Source of the DNA: Streptomyces sp. MP131-18
Lineage (GTDB): Bacteria; Actinomycetota; Actinomycetes; Streptomycetales; Streptomycetaceae
NCBI RefSeq assembly: GCF_001984575.1
Contig: NZ_LZNS01000001.1
Span: 5,617,682-5,681,681, forward strand
Direction of reading: 5' to 3'
DNA: 64,000 bases
Below the pieces are notes generated by a model. The model was given only the letters and a program-made list of their open reading frames with translations. It ran no database searches and was not told where the DNA came from. Positions within the stretch are counted from its first letter, which is position 1. Every line of letters starts with the position of its first letter. The translations under genes were made by a program, and so were the position numbers. Of the stretch, positions 1 to 7,322 are shown one piece after another.

Positions 1-245
1 GCGCAATCCCGAGCGGGGCACCGGCTTGTCGGCGCACCAGCTGATCACCTGAGTTCCGCCGCGGGGTCCTCGACCTCGTCGACCTCGTCGAGTCCTGCCG
101 ATCCGTCGGCGAGGTCGCCAAGCTCCTGGCAGACCACGACGCCGCGGCTACGGTCGCCACGAGGCCGTGCCAGGTGCCTGAGCACAGACGCCGTCGAACA
201 GCGGAGCCGTGGCCCAGGGGCTGTTGCGAAAGCAGGATGGGGGGC
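1..245. other. Left-edge region without a supportable gene
   Basis: One frame on the + strand stays open from the window edge to a TGA at 50-52 and could be the last 16 codons of a gene starting outside the window. The peptide is too short to assign. The remainder up to about 245 shows no convincing protein on either strand and leads into transposase debris. Confidence 0.3.
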
Positions 246-249
246 GTGG

Positions 250-473
250 TGATCTGACGAATGGACAGTGGGCCGGCTTGAGCCGTTGTTGCCGCGGGGC
301 ATCAAGCCGGGCCGTCCGCCGGTGTGGACGCGACGGCAGCTGATAAACGGCATCCGTCGAGTGCGAGATCAACCGCCTCAAGCGCCACCGGGCCGTGGCC
401 ACGAGATACGACAAGCTCGCCGTCCCGCTACGAGGCGACCGTGTTGGTCGCAGTCCTCAACGAGTGGCTGTGA
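250..473 (+). pseudogene. IS5-family transposase remnant, internally deleted and frameshifted
   Basis: Two pieces of one transposase are fused. Around 268-358 the translation resembles the N-terminus of IS5-type DDE transposases (LEPLLPRGIKPGRPPVW then RRQLINGIR). From 362 it jumps to a typical C-terminus (CEINRLKRHRAVATRYDK, later VLVAVLNEWL before the TGA at 471-473). The catalytic core between them is gone. One extra C near 421-423 moves the last part out of frame. The element cannot be active. Confidence 0.7.
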
Positions 474-494
474 CCAGCACCTTCCCAACAAACC

Positions 495-1460
495 CTAGTC
501 GACCCTGACCACGTACTTGCCCCGCACCCCGCCCGCCTCCAGCGCCCGGTGTGCCGCCGCTGTCTCGTCCAGCGGGAAGACCGTGTCCACCGCCGGCCGC
601 AGCTTCCCCTCCGTCACCTGGCGGGCGAGGTCGTCGAAGAGCGCACGTTCGGGGTTGCCGCTGAAGAAGCGCACCCGGCCGCGTCCGTGGACGGCGCTGG
701 CCGCGATGTAGCCCAGCGAGGCGGCGGGCCGCGTCAGGTCGAAGGCGATGGTGACCATGCGTCCGCCGGGCTTCAGCATCCGCCGTACGGTACGCAGGTC
801 GGTGCCCGCCGTGTCGAGGACCACGTCGAACAGTCCCAGTTCCGCAGGGGACACGGCCCGGTGGTCGACGGCGTGGTGGGCACCGAGCGTACGGACGAAG
901 TCGAGGTTGGCAGCGCGGGCCAGGGCCGTGACCTCGGCGCCGTATGCCTGTCCGAGCTGGACGGCGGCGTTGCCGACGCCGCCTGCCGCGCCCCGTACGA
1001 GCAGCCGTTCGCCGGGGCGCAGTGCGGCCTTGTCGCGGAGGGCCGTGACGGCCGTGGTGGCCACCGGCAGCGCGGCGGCGGCCACGAGGTCCAGTCCGTC
1101 CGGGACCCGGCCGAGCCGCTCGGGCCGTACCGTCACGTACTCGGCAGCGCTGCCGAATCCGGAGCTGCGGCCCAGGACGCCCCACACCTGGTCGCCGACA
1201 GCTACGTCGGTCGCGCCGGTGCCGAGTGCGGCGATCTCGCCAGTGAAGTCCAGCCCGATGCGCTGCGGGAACCTTCGGCCGGTGAGGAGGCGGACCCGAC
1301 CGGAACGGGCCGCCAGTTCGCCGCCGTTCACGCTGAACGCGCGCACGCGCACGAGGACCTCGCCGGGTGCCGGTGCGGGACGTGGCACCCGGCCCACGTA
1401 CAGCACCTCGGGGCCGCCGAAGCGGTCGAACAGTACGGCTTTCATCGTGCGGTCGTCCAT
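495..1460 (-). CDS. NADP-dependent zinc-less alcohol dehydrogenase / quinone oxidoreductase
   Basis: A 321-residue medium-chain dehydrogenase/reductase of the quinone-oxidoreductase type. It begins MDDRTMKAVLFDRFGGPEV, followed by the GroES-like fold with GEVLVRVRAFSVNGGE and GLDFTGEIAALG. The Rossmann cofactor site is LLVRGAAGGVGNAAVQLG. The structural-zinc cysteines of true alcohol dehydrogenases are missing, as in quinone reductases and enone reductases. An alternative start five codons downstream (MKAVLF) is equally consistent with the family. It is transcribed away from a TetR gene 108 bp upstream, which is the likely regulator. The substrate is not evident from sequence. Confidence 0.9.
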   Translation of the reverse strand: MDDRTMKAVLFDRFGGPEVLYVGRVPRPAPAPGEVLVRVRAFSVNGGELAARSGRVRLLTGRRFPQRIGLDFTGEIAALGTGATDVAVGDQVWGVLGRSSGFGSAAEYVTVRPERLGRVPDGLDLVAAAALPVATTAVTALRDKAALRPGERLLVRGAAGGVGNAAVQLGQAYGAEVTALARAANLDFVRTLGAHHAVDHRAVSPAELGLFDVVLDTAGTDLRTVRRMLKPGGRMVTIAFDLTRPAASLGYIAASAVHGRGRVRFFSGNPERALFDDLARQVTEGKLRPAVDTVFPLDETAAAHRALEAGGVRGKYVVRVD

Positions 1461-1529
1461 CGTTGCGTTCTCACCTTCGCCACCAGTGGCCGTGCGGGGG
1501 ATCGTGGCGCTGAGCGTAGGCTGGCAACC

Positions 1530-1543
1530 GGACGAGATCGTCC
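1530..1543. promoter_or_regulatory. Candidate TetR operator
   Basis: A small perfect inverted repeat, GGACGA-GA-TCGTCC, lies between the divergent oxidoreductase and TetR genes, 26 bp ahead of the TetR GTG. Position and symmetry fit a TetR-family operator controlling both genes. The repeat is short, so chance is possible. Confidence 0.35.
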
Positions 1544-1568
1544 ACTTGACCGGAGGTGAGAGACAACG

Positions 1569-2249
1569 GTGGGGGAATCCTCTCGGATCGCGGGGCAGGA
1601 CAGTCTGCGGGCGGACGCCCGGCGCAACCGGCGGCGCATCCTCTCGGCTGCCCGCGTGGTCTTCGCCGAGCACGGCATCGACGCGCCCATGGCGACCGTG
1701 GCCCGACGGGCGGGGGTCGGCGTGGCGACGCTGTACCGGCGTTTCCCGACGCGGGACGCCCTGGTGCGGGCCGCGTTCGCGCACCAGATGGACATCTGTG
1801 CTCGGACGCTCACCGAGGCGCTGGCCGACCCCGATCCGTGGCAGGGCTTCCAGCGGCTGGTCGAGACGGTCTGCGAACTACAACGGGCAGAACGGGGCTT
1901 CCCGGCCGCGTTCGTCGCGGCCTTTCCGGACAGCACGCGAGAACACGCGCGGGTACGGGAGCAGACCGAGCGGGACTTCATGACCCTGGTCCGCAGGGCT
2001 CAGGCGGCGGGCGCGCTGCGGGCCGACTTCCACCCCTCCGACTTTGCCGTGGCCCTGCTGTCCCACTGCGGTCTGGTCACCGCACTGCCGGGTGACCGTG
2101 CGGCATCCCGGCGTCTGGTGGCGTACTTGCTCCAGTCGTTCCGCGCCGAGGCGGCCCACGGAGCGCTGCCAGCGCCGAGCGCACTGTCGCTGCGCAGTCT
2201 TCCGCTCGCGGCCCACGGCTCCCAGGGACAGCGGCCCTCCAGCGCCTGA
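1569..2249 (+). CDS. TetR/AcrR-family transcriptional regulator
   Basis: A 226-residue regulator. The N-terminal TetR helix-turn-helix occupies roughly residues 18-65 (RRRILSAARVVFAEHG, then VARRAGVGVATLYRRFPTRDAL). A helical ligand-binding domain with the usual SBP-like C-terminal part follows. The GTG start is preceded by GGAGGTGAG at a good distance. It probably represses the divergent oxidoreductase and senses a small molecule handled by that enzyme; this is inferred from the pairing only. The last 40 residues are Ala/Ser/Pro-rich and poorly conserved-looking. A hairpin follows the stop directly. Confidence 0.9.
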   Translation: MGESSRIAGQDSLRADARRNRRRILSAARVVFAEHGIDAPMATVARRAGVGVATLYRRFPTRDALVRAAFAHQMDICARTLTEALADPDPWQGFQRLVETVCELQRAERGFPAAFVAAFPDSTREHARVREQTERDFMTLVRRAQAAGALRADFHPSDFAVALLSHCGLVTALPGDRAASRRLVAYLLQSFRAEAAHGALPAPSALSLRSLPLAAHGSQGQRPSSA

Positions 2250-2260
2250 TACGAAGCGGC

Positions 2261-2302
2261 GCCTGCCGCCCTTCGGGCGACCGCGCCACTTTCGCGGCAG
2301 GC
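2261..2302 (+). terminator. Hairpin terminator after the TetR gene
   Basis: Outer stem GCCTGCCGC/GCGGCAGGC (2261-2269 with 2294-2302) encloses a smaller hairpin CGCCC-TTC-GGGCG (2267-2279). It begins 11 bp past the TetR stop. There is no U-tract, as is usual in actinomycetes. Confidence 0.55.
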
Positions 2303-2303
2303 C

Positions 2304-2473
2304 CTAGGCCCTGTCCGGCCGATCTTGCCGGGCCCGCGACGCCAGCTACGGCACCTCGCTGCGTTACCGAATCGCGCGAATACGGACAGGTATGAGCTGC
2401 GATCCGGCGCCTTGCGATGCACCGCATCTGACGCCGCGGGCTTATCCGACAAGATCGACAGGACAGGACCTAG
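2304..2473. mobile_element. MITE-like element with 26-bp inverted ends and CTAG flanks
   Basis: The ends 2304-2329 (CTAGGCCCTGTCCGGCCGAT...) and 2448-2473 are near-perfect inverted repeats, reading CTAGG(C/T)CCTGTCC at both ends, 170 bp overall. The outermost CTAG at each side can be read as a 4-bp target duplication, the target type used by part of the IS5 family. No transposase is encoded inside, so it would be a non-autonomous derivative mobilised in trans. A single imperfect stem-loop of other origin cannot be excluded. Confidence 0.55.
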
Positions 2474-2607
2474 GCGTCGAAGGTGTCCCGGCGCCGCTGG
2501 GCGGCCGATTAGAGCCAGCTGCACATGCTCGATCGAGTCATGTCAGCTGTACTTGATACGTCCGTGCAAGACAGCCGGCCGTCGGCCAGGTCCCAGCTTT
2601 CGAAATG

Positions 2608-2646
2608 CGCGCCGGGGTGCGGGGCTCTGCCCCTGCACCCCGGCGC
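2608..2646. terminator. Strong GC-rich hairpin downstream of the galactanase gene
   Basis: CGCGCCGGGGTGC/GCACCCCGGCGCG with an inner GGGGC/GCCCC forms an 18-bp stem with one bulged T and a three-base loop. It lies about 95 bp beyond the 3' end of the leftward GH53 gene and is placed to end that operon. Confidence 0.55.
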
Positions 2647-2739
2647 GTTCTGCTGGACGGGGTTCAGTCCACGCGGCAGGATCGGGCAGCGCCGATCAAC
2701 GCGGCCGGGACCAGCGGAGTCGCGCCGCAACCGGCCCGT

Positions 2740-3888
2740 TCAGGTCGGCCAGATCATGCCGGGGAGGGCGCGGTCGTCGTAGTCGAACCAAGCCTGGTTC
2801 TCCCAGCCATTGCCGGAGGACGGGTCGGTCTCGTCCCAGCCGTTGCCTTCGACTGCGGTCCAGGCGGGCTCCCAGTAGACGACGCCCAGGCCCCGGCCGT
2901 CGGGCACGGCGGCGACAACCGAGCAGATGTCCCGCATCCAGGCGGCCTGGCCCTCGGGCGTAGCGGGGTAGCCGGGGACCAGCCGCGACTCATCACCGAC
3001 GATCTGGCCAGCGGCGTCCTTGCTGTCCAGCCGGAAGGGGTACGCCGCCTCGGCTACGACGACGTCTTTGTCGTACCGGCCGGAGATGTCGTTCAGGTTG
3101 GCCTGGAGCTCGTCGAGCGTGCCGTGCCACCAGGGGTAGAACGAGGCTGCGATGACGTCGAACGGCACTCCTTGGTCCACGGCGTTGTCGAACCACTCGC
3201 GGTAGAGCCCGTTGTCGCCGCCGTTCGCGAGGTGCAGGGCGATCCGGGTGTCGGGCGAGGCGGCCCGCGCCGCCTCCGCGCCCGCCCTGAGCAGGCCGCC
3301 GAGCCCGCCCCAGTTGTCGGTAGAGCCGTCCGGCCACACCATCCCGTTGTGGATCTCATTGCCGATCTGTGCCATGGCGGCCGGGGTGCCCTGGTCGGCG
3401 AGGCCGCCGAGGATGTCGGTGGTGTGGTCGGCCAGCGCCTGCTCCAGCGCGTCGCCGGTCAGGCCCTCCCAGGCGGCGGGCTTGTACTGCTTGCCGGGGT
3501 CGGCCCAGGTGTCGGAGTAGTGGAAGTCCACCAGCAGGCTCATGCCCTGGTCGGCGACGCGGCGGCCCATGGCGAGGATCTGCTCACGGCCGTGGTACCC
3601 GTCGGCCGAGTCGACCCAGACCTTCAGGCGAACCCAGTTGGTGCCCGCCTCGCCCAGGATGGTCAGCGGGTCGCCTTCGGTCCCGTCAGCGTAGCGCCAG
3701 ACCGCGCCGAGGTCCTCGGCCTTGAGGACGGAGGAGAGGTCCGCCCCCCGAATGGACAGGGCCTGCCGGGGCCGGGCCGCTCCGGCTGCTTGCGCGGCGT
3801 TGGCGGGCTTGGCGGTGAGCCCGCCGAACAGGACGGGTGTGGCCAGGGCCGCAGGGCCCAGACGGAGGATGGTGCGTCGTTGCATCAT
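2740..3888 (-). CDS. Secreted arabinogalactan endo-beta-1,4-galactanase (GH53)
   Basis: A 382-residue glycoside hydrolase family 53 enzyme that cleaves internal beta-1,4-galactosyl bonds of type I arabinogalactan (pectic galactan) outside the cell. The first 31 residues form a twin-arginine-type signal peptide (MMQRRTILRL, ending AKPANA). The (beta/alpha)8 barrel starts at GADLSSVLKAED. The GH53 catalytic pair is visible: acid/base Glu178 in QIGNEIHNG and nucleophile Glu280 in VVVAEAAYPF. The first of two adjacent ATGs was chosen, with GGAAGGA upstream. It is 46 bp downstream of the GH42 beta-galactosidase gene, giving an endo-plus-exo galactan operon. The barrel looks complete and active. 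Confidence 0.93.
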   Translation of the reverse strand: MMQRRTILRLGPAALATPVLFGGLTAKPANAAQAAGAARPRQALSIRGADLSSVLKAEDLGAVWRYADGTEGDPLTILGEAGTNWVRLKVWVDSADGYHGREQILAMGRRVADQGMSLLVDFHYSDTWADPGKQYKPAAWEGLTGDALEQALADHTTDILGGLADQGTPAAMAQIGNEIHNGMVWPDGSTDNWGGLGGLLRAGAEAARAASPDTRIALHLANGGDNGLYREWFDNAVDQGVPFDVIAASFYPWWHGTLDELQANLNDISGRYDKDVVVAEAAYPFRLDSKDAAGQIVGDESRLVPGYPATPEGQAAWMRDICSVVAAVPDGRGLGVVYWEPAWTAVEGNGWDETDPSSGNGWENQAWFDYDDRALPGMIWPT

Positions 3889-3934
3889 GGTCGTCCTTCC
3901 ATGAGTGACGGTGGGGGACACGCGGGAAGTCAGG

Positions 3935-5353
3935 TCAGTCGTCCAGGCGCACCTCCCGTACCGCGCCGGCGGGCACGGCGAAGGGGCCGTCGGCGCGTTC
4001 GGCGGTGGGCAGTTCGGTGCCCTGGCGGATGAGCGGGACCTGCGCCCCGGCCCCGGCCCCGGCATCGGCGTCGGCGTCGGGCGGCGAAAAGTTCACGGTG
4101 AGATGGCGGTCGAAGAGGCCGGCGTGGTACCCCTCGGCGCACTCGTGCGCGTCCAGGTCCTGGCTGTCGGCGGCGGTGCGGGCGTCCAACACCGGTGCGA
4201 GCGCTCGTACGTGGGCGCCGAGTTCGACGACCTCCTGCCAGATACGGCTGTCGGTTCCCGCATGCGGCAGCATCGCGGAGCGAAACTCCTCCGCGCCGAA
4301 GCGGGGGGCGCGCCACTGGAAGAACATCGCGCCCCCCGAGTCCGGCGCGACGTGGGCGGCCAGACCGTTGCGCGCCATCTCGCCCGGCGTCTTGGCGAAG
4401 TTGCGCGGCTGCCAGTTGACGCCGCTGACGGCATGCTCCAGCAGCAGCCGGAGGCGACCGCCGCCGGCGGAGCGGGCGAGGTCGGCCGCCTTGGGCAGGC
4501 CGATATGGTTGCGGTCGTCCTCGGCCACCGCGTAGTGCTCATGGGTGACGGCGTCCACCTCCCGGCCCCGGCACCAGTGGCCGATGGAGTCGCACTGGGT
4601 CGGCGAAACCATGAAGTTGGTGGTCACAGGGGTGCCGGATGACAGCTCGCGCAGCAGCTCGCGCTCACGGCGGCCGTTGGCCAGAGTGCTGTCGCCGGCG
4701 AAGCGGGCGAAGTCCAGGCGCTGGGAAGAGGCGCAGACGGTGGGGGTGGCACGCGGTGGCTGGATCTCCTTCCAGTCGCCGTACGCCTCCCCCCAAAACA
4801 CGAGGGTCCAGGGGCCGTTGACCGCCTTCCGGGTGGTGTAGCCCTCGGCGAGCCAGCGCCGGAAGTGGGCGGCGAAGGTCTCGCAGCAGCACTCCGGCAC
4901 CTGCACCCCGTACTCGTTGTTGCGGAGCCACTTTGCCACCGCAGGGGCGCTGCCGTACCGCTCGCCGAGCGCTGTCGTGATACGAACCGCCGCCTCCCGG
5001 CAGGCGGGTGAGCTGTGCCAGATCGCGCCGCGCCAGCCGAACTCCCAGCACACGCCCTCACGGTTGACCGGCAGCACCTCGGGGCGGCCACGGGAGAACC
5101 AGGCCGGCGGCACCACGGTCAGGGTGCCAAGGGCGATGCGGATGCCGTTCGCCTGCACCGACTCGATCACCCGGTCCAGCCAGCCGAAGTCGAAGGAACC
5201 CTCGCGCGACTCCAGCCATGCCCAGGAGAAGTTCCCGGCGCTGACCAGGTTCACGTCGACCTCCCGCATCAAGGCGACGTCCTCGCGCCACACCTCCTCC
5301 GGCCACTGCTCGGGGGTGGAATCATCGCCGCACGCGAGTAGCCCCACGAACAT
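3935..5353 (-). CDS. GH42 beta-galactosidase, apparently lacking the trimerisation domain
   Basis: A glycoside hydrolase family 42 enzyme, expected to release galactose from galacto-oligosaccharides made by the neighbouring GH53 enzyme. The barrel is recognisable (STPEQWPEEVWREDVALMREV; DWKEIQPPR). Acid/base Glu147 sits in RNNEYG and nucleophile Glu306 in LLLEHAVSGVNW; a Cys cluster follows at PECCC. GH42 proteins are usually 650-690 residues; this one is about 472. After LAPVLDARTAADS it runs directly into DLDAHECAEGY and a short C-terminal beta domain, so the central alpha/beta trimerisation domain is missing and an Ala/Asp/Gly-repeat linker has expanded. The start is uncertain: ATG 5353 was chosen because longer forms would read through an operator. 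Activity is doubtful without trimer contacts. Confidence 0.8.
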   Translation of the reverse strand: MFVGLLACGDDSTPEQWPEEVWREDVALMREVDVNLVSAGNFSWAWLESREGSFDFGWLDRVIESVQANGIRIALGTLTVVPPAWFSRGRPEVLPVNREGVCWEFGWRGAIWHSSPACREAAVRITTALGERYGSAPAVAKWLRNNEYGVQVPECCCETFAAHFRRWLAEGYTTRKAVNGPWTLVFWGEAYGDWKEIQPPRATPTVCASSQRLDFARFAGDSTLANGRRERELLRELSSGTPVTTNFMVSPTQCDSIGHWCRGREVDAVTHEHYAVAEDDRNHIGLPKAADLARSAGGGRLRLLLEHAVSGVNWQPRNFAKTPGEMARNGLAAHVAPDSGGAMFFQWRAPRFGAEEFRSAMLPHAGTDSRIWQEVVELGAHVRALAPVLDARTAADSQDLDAHECAEGYHAGLFDRHLTVNFSPPDADADAGAGAGAQVPLIRQGTELPTAERADGPFAVPAGAVREVRLDD

Positions 5354-5380
5354 CTCTCCGGGCCGGCCCACCCAAGAGAT

Positions 5381-5396
5381 CTGTGAACGCTCACAG
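5381..5396. promoter_or_regulatory. LacI-family operator 1 of the galactan locus
   Basis: CTGTGAACGCTCACAG is a 16-bp palindrome with one mismatched pair, centred on CG as LacI/GalR operators are. It lies 28 bp upstream of the chosen GH42 start. No LacI gene is present in this window, so the regulator must be elsewhere or lost. Confidence 0.65.
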
Positions 5397-5442
5397 CATT
5401 TCCCGGATTGCATAGCCCAACACAAGCGCACAGTCACACTCA

Positions 5443-5471
5443 TTGACAAGACTCAGGTCCATCTCCGTACT
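5443..5471 (+). promoter_or_regulatory. Candidate promoter for the sugar-binding-protein gene
   Basis: TTGACA at 5443-5448 is a perfect -35 hexamer. Seventeen bases later CGTACT (5466-5471) is a weak -10. The start of transcription would fall inside operator 2, consistent with repression by a LacI-type protein. Confidence 0.4.
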
Positions 5472-5485
5472 GGGAGCGTTCACAG
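5470..5485. promoter_or_regulatory. LacI-family operator 2 of the galactan locus
   Basis: CTGGGAGCGTTCACAG repeats the half-sites of operator 1 (GAGCG/CACAG) 89 bp away, 28 bp before the ATG of the binding-protein gene. The pair suggests one regulator controlling both divergent transcripts. Confidence 0.6.
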
Positions 5486-5512
5486 ACCAGGCCTTGGCGG
5501 AGAGGAACAACC

Positions 5513-6791
5513 ATGAACTCCCTCAGCATCGCGGTAAGCGCCACGGCCGCGCTCGCCGTCGCCGTCGCCGCCACCGCCTGCGGCGCTCACCTACTGGGGC
5601 TGGGCGCTGCCAGGATTCGAGCAGGCAGCCGAGGTGTGGAACGAGAGCCACCCGGACATCCAGGTCACGGTGAAGGAGCCGGCCAGCGGCGACGACGTTG
5701 TCACCCGGACCATCAACGCTGCCCAGGGGGCCGAGGCCCCCGACCTGATGCAGGCGGAGTACCAGGCGTTGCCCACCCTGGTGAGCAACGACGTGCTCGC
5801 CGACATATCCGAGTACGTCTCAGGAGTCGGGGGCGAGTTCAACTCCGGCGCCTGGCAGCAGGTCACCCTCGGCACCGACGGTGTCTACGCGATGCCGCAG
5901 GACTCGGGCCCGATGATGCTCCTCTACCGCGAGGACCTCTTCGACGACTTGGGCCTGACCGTCCCCACCACCTGGGAGCAGCTCGCCGACACCGCCCGTG
6001 AGGTGCGTGACGTCGCCGCCGACACATATCTGACGACCTTCTCAGCCAACGACGCCGGGCTCTTCGCCGGGCTCGCCCAGCGGGCCGGGGCCCAGTGGTG
6101 GACCGCCGAGGGCGAGATGTGGCGCGTGGCCGTCGACGACGAGGCGACGAGGCGGGTCGTCGACTTCTGGGGCGGGCTGGTCGCCGAGGGCGTGATCGAC
6201 AACAAGCCGATGTATACCCCCGCCTGGAACCGAGCCCTCGACACAGGCGAGCAGATCGCCTGGGTGAGCGCGGTGTGGGCCCCGAACGTACTGGCCTCCT
6301 CCGCCGCCGGCACCGCCGGCACCGCCGACACCGCCGGCAAGCGGGCCGCGGCGCCGCTGCCGCAGTGGGAGTGGGGCACGAACGTCACGGGCAGCTGGGG
6401 CGGCTCGACCACGGCGGTCACAAACGACTCCGAGCACCCAGAGGAGGCCGCCGAGTTCGACACCTGGCTGAACACCGCTCCCGAGGCGCTGGAAGTGCTG
6501 GCGGAGAGCGGGATCCACCCGGCCGCGACCGCCGCCCGGACCGGCGGCGTTTTCGCCGAACCACCGGCGTTCCTGAGCAACCAGCCTGACTTCTACGAGC
6601 AGGTCACCACTGTTGCCGAGGGCATGCAGACCGCTGCTTGGGGCCCGAATGTCAATGTCGCCTACAGCGCCTTCAATGACGCCTTCAGCCAGGCGGCCAG
6701 GGAACGCTCGGACTTCGGAGCCGCGCTGAGCGAGATGCAGCGAGCCGCCGTCGACGACATGCGCGACCACGGCTTCCAGGTCGTCGAGTAG
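5513..6791 (+). pseudogene. Sugar ABC transporter substrate-binding lipoprotein, frameshifted after the lipobox
   Basis: From 5513 the reading frame gives a lipoprotein signal ending in the lipobox ATACG (Cys near residue 24), then nonsense. The mature protein lies in the next frame from about 5590: ALTYWGWALPGFEQAAEVWNE followed by a full family-1 extracellular sugar-binding protein to 6791 (PDLMQAEYQALP, VPTTWEQLADTA, TGSWGGSTTAV). The spacer normally found between lipobox and mature domain is absent, so a small deletion probably fused and shifted the two parts. Internal starts such as GTG 5634 would give an unsecreted, N-truncated product. Permease genes that should follow are missing; an IS remnant lies there instead. 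A sequencing error is the main alternative. Confidence 0.8.
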
Positions 6792-6882
6792 GACTGAGCA
6801 GGCGTCCACCACCGTTGCCAGGCGGCCGCAGTCGGGCCACAGGAGGGGGAGGCAGGGGCCCGGCGGCGTGCCCCGTACCTCC

Positions 6883-7299
6883 TCAGCGCTGCGAGGTCGG
6901 CTGGCGGCCCATGTCCAGGCGGTGGACGATGCGCCAGACGCCGGACTTGCTGATGGTGACGTCGTGGTACCGCCTGAGGCACATGGAGAGCTTCTCGGGG
7001 CCGAAGCGGTAGTGCTGCCGCAGGCGGATGATCTCTCCCACGTCCTCGACGTGGGCCGCGTTCGGGGAGGTCCTGGGTGCCTTTGACCGACTGCGCGGGC
7101 CTTCGACATCCTCGGCCTGGTAGCCGGGGCACCAGGTGTAGTACGCCTGCCGACTGATCCCGAAGCCGCGGCAGGACATCGGGACGTTCCCGGCGACCTC
7201 CTCGACGTGGCGCATCACGGTCAAGCGCCGCTTGACGATCCGGCACGTCACCGCGTGAGCGCGGGCGGCGGTCGCCGCGAGGGCCACCGCCACCCGCAC
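6883..7299 (-). pseudogene. IS481/IS3-like transposase N-terminal remnant
   Basis: The translation shows a transposase helix-turn-helix half: MRHVEEVAGNVPMSCRGFG, ISRQAYYTW, then RLRQHYRFGPEKLSMCLRRY and SGVWRIVHRLDM. It stops at PTSQR, just before the DDE catalytic core would begin, so only the DNA-binding third remains. It sits directly after the broken sugar-binding-protein gene, at the place where the transporter permeases would be expected. The event that brought it may have removed them. Confidence 0.7.
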
Positions 7300-7322
7300 A
7301 TGGAAATCTTTCTATCGAGAAG

